Positions 5,992-10,225 of a DNA stretch of 10,225 nucleotides are shown in pieces (the first letter of the stretch is position 1; the number at the start of each line of letters is the position of its first letter). The position numbers and the translations under genes were made by a program. This stretch comes from Lentisphaerota bacterium (GTDB lineage Bacteria > Verrucomicrobiota > Lentisphaeria > Oligosphaerales > Oligosphaeraceae). The notes beneath the pieces were generated by a model. That model was not told the origin of the DNA, did not search any database, and saw only the letters and a program-made list of their open reading frames with translations. The stretch spans positions 1-10,225 of the forward strand of contig JAAZIZ010000202.1 of NCBI GenBank assembly GCA_012800565.1, in the 5' to 3' direction.

Positions 5992-7296
5992 ATGGCTAAA
6001 CTGGCAATCAATGGCGGTAAAATGTTGCTTCCGGAAGGTACCATCAAACCCTGGCCTCCGATTGATGATACTGACCGGAAGATGGTTATGGCTTCCCTGG
6101 AGGGCAACAAGCACGCTTTTGGCCCCAACTGCAAACTCTTCGCTGAAGAATTCGCCGCCTATACTGGCAACAAGTATGCGATTTTCACCAATAGCGGCAC
6201 CGCTGCTCTGCACATGTGCGTGGTGGCTGCCGGTGTGAGTGCCGGTGATCAGGTCATTGTGACCTCATATTCCTGGTCCTCCAGCGCGACCTGTATCCTG
6301 CACCATAACGCAGTGCCGGTCTTTGTCGATATCAATTTCGACACCATCAATATGGACGAGGATAAAATTGAGGCCGCAATCACCCCGAGGACCAAGGCCA
6401 TTATCGCGGTGAACCTGCATGGCCTGACCTGCAATTTCGACAAATTGCGGGCCATTGCCAAAAAGCACAAACTGGTGCTGATCGAAGATTCCTGCCAGGC
6501 ACACGGTGCCAAGTTCAAGGGCGTGAATGCTGGCAAGCTCGGCGATTGCGCCGCTTTCAGCTTCAATCAGAACAAATGCCTGTGCTCCGGCGAGGGTGGG
6601 ATGTTTGTGACGGATAATGAAGAGATGTACCAGGCCGCTGCCAGACTCTGGAGCTTCGGAGAGTCATCCACGCCGATGGAGTCCCGCGACTACCATTCCT
6701 ATGCCTTGGGCTGGATGTACCGTGGTTCTGATATCGTGGCCGCATTCGGACGGGCGCAACTGGCCAAGATGCCGCAATATTTTACTACTCTGCAGGAGAA
6801 TGCCGCAGTGCTGACCGGCAAACTCAAAGGCATCAAAGGGCTGATTGTTCCTATTCAGCCCGAAGGATACCTGCACAACTGGTACAATTATACCAACCGC
6901 ATCGACGCCAAAGCCTTGGGCTGGACCGGTGCGCCCAATATCCTGCGCGACGCAATCATGGCTGCCCTGAAAGCTGAAGGTGCCGGGGTCGGCATTTGGC
7001 AGAGCTATATCCTGCCCAACATGACTGTGTTCCGGGCGAAGAATGCGTACGGCGGTGGCTGCCCCTGGTCCTGTCCGCTTAGCCAGGCGGCGGGTGAGGC
7101 GGTCGATTATAACCCGGCCCTTTTCCCCATGGCCCAGAAGCATTGCGACACCCATTTCGGCATGACCATGCCCCTGCGCGCCCCGAATGGCCCGGAAGTG
7201 GCCGCCCTGGTTGGAGACGCTTTCCAGAAAGTGTTTGACAATCTGAATGAGCTCGATCCGGAGGCCATGGCCATCGCCGCCGCCCAGAAGAAATAA
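5992..7296 (+). CDS. DegT/DnrJ/EryC1/StrS family PLP-dependent aminotransferase
   Basis: A fold-type I, PLP-dependent aminotransferase of 434 aa that probably aminates a keto-sugar or keto-cyclitol. Motifs: TNSGTAALHM (66-75, PLP phosphate region); EDSCQAHGA (165-173), with Asp166 pairing with the PLP ring nitrogen; and SFNQNKCLCSGEGG (190-203), with Lys195 as the Schiff-base lysine. The catalytic residues are present. The AINGG N-terminus and the Q-N-K context of the lysine resemble the branch that contains scyllo-inosose aminotransferases (StsC-like) and AHBA synthase, rather than nucleotide-sugar aminotransferases. That placement is from memory of family features and is tentative. Start: AAGGAG (5979-5984) lies 7 nt before the ATG. 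It is followed after 78 bp by a sugar isomerase, apparently in one operon ending at the terminator near 8241. The C-terminal DPEAMAIAAAQKK extends slightly past the usual fold. Confidence 0.92.
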   Translation: MAKLAINGGKMLLPEGTIKPWPPIDDTDRKMVMASLEGNKHAFGPNCKLFAEEFAAYTGNKYAIFTNSGTAALHMCVVAAGVSAGDQVIVTSYSWSSSATCILHHNAVPVFVDINFDTINMDEDKIEAAITPRTKAIIAVNLHGLTCNFDKLRAIAKKHKLVLIEDSCQAHGAKFKGVNAGKLGDCAAFSFNQNKCLCSGEGGMFVTDNEEMYQAAARLWSFGESSTPMESRDYHSYALGWMYRGSDIVAAFGRAQLAKMPQYFTTLQENAAVLTGKLKGIKGLIVPIQPEGYLHNWYNYTNRIDAKALGWTGAPNILRDAIMAALKAEGAGVGIWQSYILPNMTVFRAKNAYGGGCPWSCPLSQAAGEAVDYNPALFPMAQKHCDTHFGMTMPLRAPNGPEVAALVGDAFQKVFDNLNELDPEAMAIAAAQKK

Positions 7297-7311
7297 CTGC
7301 CTGTACAGCGC

Positions 7312-7340
7312 GGCCCTGGGCTCTGATGTCAGTCAGGGCC
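7312..7340 (+). other. Intercistronic inverted repeat (GGCCCTG / CAGGGCC)
   Basis: In the 78-bp gap between the aminotransferase and isomerase genes, GGCCCTG (7312-7318) is the exact complement of CAGGGCC (7334-7340) with a 15-nt loop. An alternative register pairs CCCTGG (7314-7319) with CCAGGG (7339-7344). No T tract follows, so it is more likely an mRNA processing or stability hairpin than a terminator. Confidence 0.35.
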
Positions 7341-7374
7341 AGGGCTGTTCACCCTTTATGCCGAGGACACAACC

Positions 7375-8199
7375 ATGAAATTGTCAATGATGTCTTATAC
7401 TCTGGCCCGGTTGCCGGAATTCGGGGTGCAGAAAATGTTTGCTATGTCTGCGGACCTGAAACTCGATGGCTTGGATATGGTGACGCTTTATGACCAGAAG
7501 CCCGCCGATATCCGGAAAATGTCGGAGGATTATGGTGTGCCGTTAGTCGCTTACACTTTCTTTGCCCGCGGGCTGGCATATCCCGATGCGCAGAACCGTC
7601 AGCAGGGCATTGACGATTGCAAGCGCGGCATCGAAATCGCAGTGGAACTCGGTGTGCCGACGGTAATGCTTCCGCCTTCTCCACCCAAGGATTGTCAGGA
7701 TCGTGAGGCTATCCGCCGCAATTATATTGAGGGCATCAAGAAAGTCATGCCGTTTGCCAAACAGGCCGGCATTAACTTCACGGTCGAGAATTTCCCGGGG
7801 CAGTATTCGCCTTTCGTGACCTCCGCTGATTTCCTGGCCGCGCAGGCGGAAATCCCGGATTTGCGTTTGACTTTCGACAACGGCAATGCCGCCAGTGGTG
7901 GCGAGGAAGTTGGCGAGTCGTTCACCCGGGTGGCAAAATTCGTCGAACATGCGCATTTCAAAGACTGGTATATCAGCGCTGAGCAGCAGGAAGGCTACCG
8001 CGCGATGCTGGACGGCAAATGGTACCGGGCGGCTTTGATCGGCGAGGGAGATATTGATCAGCGTTCGACCGTCCGGGCCATGCAGGCGGCCGGGTATGAC
8101 AAGTATATCAATATCGAATACGAAGGCAATGATTATTCCGGCGAAGAGGCCATGCGCAAAGCCGTGGAGTATCTGCGCAGTCTGTTCGCGGAATTGTAA
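7375..8199 (+). CDS. Sugar phosphate isomerase/epimerase family protein (AP_endonuc_2-type TIM barrel)
   Basis: A 274-aa protein of the xylose-isomerase-like TIM-barrel superfamily (IolE, IolI, tagatose 3-epimerase relatives), probably a metal-dependent isomerase, epimerase or dehydratase of a sugar or inosose. Candidate metal ligands in the usual order are Glu138 (FTVENF), Asp168 (LTFDNGN), His194 (EHAHFKD, before a typical HxKD segment) and Glu248 or Glu250 (INIEYEG). The barrel starts at once with MKLSMMSYTL, and the length fits the family. GAGGA (7363-7367) lies 7 nt before the ATG. It follows the DegT aminotransferase by 78 bp and precedes a terminator, so the pair probably forms a two-gene operon. 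There is no signal peptide, so it acts in the cytoplasm. The exact substrate cannot be read from the sequence. Confidence 0.9.
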   Translation: MKLSMMSYTLARLPEFGVQKMFAMSADLKLDGLDMVTLYDQKPADIRKMSEDYGVPLVAYTFFARGLAYPDAQNRQQGIDDCKRGIEIAVELGVPTVMLPPSPPKDCQDREAIRRNYIEGIKKVMPFAKQAGINFTVENFPGQYSPFVTSADFLAAQAEIPDLRLTFDNGNAASGGEEVGESFTRVAKFVEHAHFKDWYISAEQQEGYRAMLDGKWYRAALIGEGDIDQRSTVRAMQAAGYDKYINIEYEGNDYSGEEAMRKAVEYLRSLFAEL

Positions 8200-8240
8200 T
8201 CTGCGGATAAATGACGCATTATTTTGCGCCTTGTTTTGCT

Positions 8241-8271
8241 GCGCCGGTTTATTGCCGGCGCGATTGTTTTT
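8241..8271 (+). terminator. Rho-independent terminator after the aminotransferase/isomerase operon
   Basis: GCGCCGG (8241-8247) and CCGGCGC (8255-8261) form a 7-bp GC stem with a 7-nt loop (tttattg), followed by gattgttttt (8262-8271). It begins 42 bp after the isomerase stop. The U-rich run lies only on the plus-strand side, so it should act on plus-strand transcripts. Confidence 0.75.
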
Positions 8272-8308
8272 CTCCTGGTTTGGGATTATGGTATATATTA
8301 TTACCATA
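8264..8308 (+). promoter_or_regulatory. Putative promoter with overlapping TATGGTA-N8-TACCATA dyad, upstream of the G1P dehydrogenase gene
   Basis: TTGTTT (8264-8269), 17 bp, TATGGT (8287-8292) is a plausible -35/-10 pair. AT-rich TATATT (8294-8299) and TATTAT (8296-8301) are alternative -10 boxes without good -35 partners. The -10 area lies inside a 22-bp dyad with exact 7-bp arms, TATGGTA (8287-8293) and TACCATA (8302-8308). A protein bound there would block RNA polymerase. The symmetry is seen; the promoter and operator roles are inferred. Confidence 0.4.
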
Positions 8309-8310
8309 TT

Positions 8311-8358
8311 AGCAGAAGTTTCTGAGCAGCGCATCTGATTTTAGGAATTACTTCTGCT
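8311..8358 (+). promoter_or_regulatory. Structured 5' leader: 9-bp stem AGCAGAAGT / ACTTCTGCT before the G1P dehydrogenase
   Basis: AGCAGAAGT (8311-8319) and ACTTCTGCT (8350-8358) are exact complements enclosing 30 nt. The stem ends only 6 nt before the ribosome binding site AGGAG (8365-8369) of the gene starting at 8376. It begins about where transcription from the candidate promoter would start. It may stabilise the message or modulate ribosome access. I recognise no known riboswitch class. Confidence 0.45.
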
Positions 8359-8375
8359 GCAACCAGGAGAAAACT

Positions 8376-9725
8376 ATGCCAGAAATACCCATCCCCGCTG
8401 GACTTAGTACAAAACGCTGCCTGCTTGGCACCAACATCCTGGCAGAAGTCGGCCATGCCCTGCAGGAACACTGGCCGGGTCAGGAAGTCATCCTGATCGC
8501 CGATGAAAATACTTGGGCGGCCGCAGGCAAAGAAGTAGAGCAGTTGCTGTTGGCAGACCGCAGCCGAATGGCTGCGCCGGTGATTTTTCCGGCCCAGCCC
8601 ATGCTGCATGCCGATTATAAGTATGTCGAGCAGCTGCGGACGCAGCTGCAGGGCAGGGTGCCGGTGGCCATCGGCTCAGGTACCATCAATGATCTGGTCA
8701 AAAGGGCGTCTTTCGAAGCTGAAACAGGCGGTTATCTCTGTGTGGCGACGGCTGCCTCGGTCGATGGCTATACTTCTGCCGGAGCGGCCTTGACGGTCGA
8801 TGGCTTCAAACAGACTATGCCTTGCGGGGCGCCGCTGGTGATTTTGGCCGATAACGCTGTGCTGGCCAAGGCGCCGCCGGAGATGGCTGCAGCCGGGTAT
8901 GCTGACTTGGCAGCCAAAGTCGTGGCCGGGGCCGATTGGCTGGTGGCGGATCAGCTTGGCTGTGATCCGCTGGATGCGGTAGCCTGGGATATGGTCCAGA
9001 AGCATCTCCGGGAATGGCTGTCTGATCCCGAGGGGGTACTGAGCGGCAAAAGCACCGCTATGGAGGATTTGTTTACCGGTCTGGCTTATACCGGCTTCTC
9101 AATGCAATATTATACAAAATCCTCCCGCCCGGCTTCCGGTGCCGAGCACATGATGAGCCATATCTGGGAGATGCGCGGTCTGAAATGCAAGGGGCAGGAA
9201 GTCTCCCACGGCTTCAAGGTTGCGCTTGGCACCCTGATTGTCGCCGCATTGTATGAGGAGATGGGCAAAATTTCCGCCGCTGAGCTGTCTGAATTGCTGG
9301 CGCAGCAGCCCTTGATGAGCAGCGCAGAGCGCCAGGCTGAAGTGGAGCGCGAATTGGGGGGCACGCCGTTTTACCAGAATGCTTCTGCTATCTCCCAGGA
9401 GAAACTGCTTACTGGCGATGCCCTGCTTCAGCGCCGGCAGCTCATTCTGCAAGCCTGGCCGGAGATGCAGCAGAAAATTGCGCGGCAGCTTATCCCGTTC
9501 ACCGAGCTGCAGCGCCGCTTCCGGATAGTCCGCTGCCCGGTTGAACCGGCAGAAATCGGCCTGAGCCGGGCAGCAATGCTGAACGGTATTCTGGCAGACG
9601 GCATGATCCGCAACCGCTATTCAATCCTGGACCTGCTGGCCGAGACCGGTTTGCGCGACAGAGTCCTGCAGTCAGTCCTCACTGGCGGATATTTCAGTCA
9701 GTACTTGGACGAAAGGACTCGCTGA
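8376..9725 (+). CDS. araM: sn-glycerol-1-phosphate dehydrogenase, AraM/EgsA type
   Basis: A metal-dependent NAD(P)H dehydrogenase that interconverts dihydroxyacetone phosphate and sn-glycerol 1-phosphate. The 449-aa product carries the family order: the nucleotide loop VAIGSGTINDLVKRAS (97-112), TAASVDGYTSAGAAL (125-139), GYADLAAK (174-181) with probable metal ligand Asp177, AEHMMSHIWEM (256-266) with His258 and His262, and GQEVSHGFKVALGT (273-286) with His278. Start: AGGAG (8365-8369) lies 6 nt before the ATG. Bacillus subtilis AraM (about 394 aa), encoded in the arabinose operon, is the best-known bacterial relative, so a link to pentose use is possible. G1P is otherwise the archaeal lipid backbone. 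The C-terminal helical region is longer than in AraM. Its TGA overlaps the ATG of the next gene (TGATG), suggesting translational coupling. Symbol assigned by family resemblance. Confidence 0.88.
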   Translation: MPEIPIPAGLSTKRCLLGTNILAEVGHALQEHWPGQEVILIADENTWAAAGKEVEQLLLADRSRMAAPVIFPAQPMLHADYKYVEQLRTQLQGRVPVAIGSGTINDLVKRASFEAETGGYLCVATAASVDGYTSAGAALTVDGFKQTMPCGAPLVILADNAVLAKAPPEMAAAGYADLAAKVVAGADWLVADQLGCDPLDAVAWDMVQKHLREWLSDPEGVLSGKSTAMEDLFTGLAYTGFSMQYYTKSSRPASGAEHMMSHIWEMRGLKCKGQEVSHGFKVALGTLIVAALYEEMGKISAAELSELLAQQPLMSSAERQAEVERELGGTPFYQNASAISQEKLLTGDALLQRRQLILQAWPEMQQKIARQLIPFTELQRRFRIVRCPVEPAEIGLSRAAMLNGILADGMIRNRYSILDLLAETGLRDRVLQSVLTGGYFSQYLDERTR

Positions 9726-10225
9726 TGCAGCAGATATCTCAGGCCGCTTTGTCTTGGCTGCTGGAAAAGACCAACGCGCAGGCGCTGGCCCATCTGCTGC
9801 GACGCTGGCCGGCGATTTGCTAGGTCTGGGAAAAAGGCGGCTTCAAACTCACGCCCCAGACATTTGAGAGTCCAACCCAGCGTTTGCGCCTGCAGTCGGT
9901 GCTGCTCCTGAAAGATGCTCCGATTCAGGATTTTGTGCTTGATATCGCCGAACTGAAGAGCTGGCTGCCGTTGCGCGAGGCTTGGGAAGCATTGTCCCCG
10001 CAGTGGCTGGAACAGCACTGGCGGGTCTTGCTGCGATCCGTGCCCGATCCCCGCCCTTGGTGCATGGCTGTTATCTGGTGGGGAAGCAGCAAAAAATTGC
10101 AGCGCCTGGGCTCTTTGCTGCTGCTTTGCCGGACTGTCTGGCAGGAGCCCCCTGGCGATCGCCCCCCGGGACCCTTGACGCCAATGCTGCAATTCTTCAG
10201 TAATCCAGCCAAGAGCAGGACGGCA
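9725..10225 (+). pseudogene. Unrecognised protein gene with an in-frame TAG at codon 33 (3' end outside window)
   Basis: The start is well supported: ATG at 9725 overlaps the araM-like stop, and AGGA (9714-9717) lies 7 nt upstream. Translation gives 32 residues beginning MQQISQAALSWLLEKTNAQA, then TAG at 9821-9823. The same frame then stays open for 134 codons to the right edge. The downstream part keeps the GC-rich third positions of a coding region and is rich in Leu, Trp and Gln, with segments such as DFVLDIAELKSWLPLREAW and LGSLLLLCRTVW. I do not recognise the family. The simplest explanations are a nonsense mutation (TGG or CAG to TAG) or a base error. Readthrough is possible but unsupported, since cysS here ends normally at TAG. 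No ribosome binding site is visible for restart at the next in-frame GTG (9899). Its position suggests a role linked to the G1P dehydrogenase. Confidence 0.5.

Noticed and set aside
7543..8334. 263-codon open frame on the minus strand
   Set aside because: It is antisense to the TIM-barrel gene and crosses the terminator; its composition shows no recognisable domain.
9821..9823. TAG reassigned to an amino acid genome-wide
   Set aside because: cysS stops at TAG exactly at its conserved C-terminus, so TAG works as a stop in this genome; local readthrough remains untested.
9698..10192. 164-codon minus-strand open frame covering the interrupted gene
   Set aside because: It overlaps the 3' end of the G1P dehydrogenase and is Gln/His/Pro/Arg-rich as expected of an antisense shadow. 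The plus frame has an SD and stop-start overlap, though the TAG leaves slight doubt.

Overview
The window carries seven protein-coding genes on both strands, with no tRNA, rRNA, CRISPR array or transposase that I can recognise. It is moderately GC-rich, with strong AGGA/AAGGA ribosome binding sites 6-8 nt before most starts. The gene set (Gfo/Idh/MocA oxidoreductase, DegT aminotransferase, sugar-phosphate isomerase, secreted AXE1-type esterase, GH43/32-like beta-propeller, AraM-like glycerol-1-phosphate dehydrogenase) and the CGCCAAGAA-type intergenic repeats suggest a carbohydrate-degrading bacterium of the PVC group, perhaps Lentisphaerota (Victivallis-like). That placement is an inference from gene content and repeat style, not a database match.

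Layout. Minus strand, in transcription order: a secreted acetyl xylan esterase-like enzyme (5597-4227), cysteinyl-tRNA synthetase cysS (4062-2656), a repeat-rich intergenic island (2273-2655), a cytoplasmic beta-propeller protein resembling glycoside hydrolases (2272-929), and a Gfo/Idh/MocA oxidoreductase (883 running off the left edge). Plus strand: a DegT/DnrJ/EryC1 PLP aminotransferase (5992-7296) and a TIM-barrel sugar isomerase/epimerase (7375-8199), closed by an intrinsic terminator at about 8241-8271. A new transcription unit follows: an AraM/EgsA-type sn-glycerol-1-phosphate dehydrogenase (8376-9725) overlapping an unrecognised gene (9725 to the right edge) that is broken by one in-frame TAG.

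How the parts fit. The esterase probably deacetylates plant-type polysaccharide or oligosaccharide outside the cytoplasm. The propeller, oxidoreductase, aminotransferase and isomerase look like intracellular sugar or cyclitol metabolism. AraM homologues sit in arabinose operons in Bacillus. cysS is a housekeeping gene lying among them.

Regulation and structure. The 394-bp divergent region (5598-5991) holds a plausible promoter for the esterase, a GC-rich dyad next to it, a pair of 14-bp direct repeats 20 bp apart and a perfect 15-bp palindrome before the aminotransferase. The G1P dehydrogenase has a structured leader. The island at 2273-2655 has a perfect 26-bp-arm hairpin, a second hairpin and two near-identical 82-bp repeats. 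The points most worth a second look are this island, the amber codon at 9821, and the regulatory symmetry in the two promoter regions. I did not find convincing evidence of a wholly new multi-gene system.
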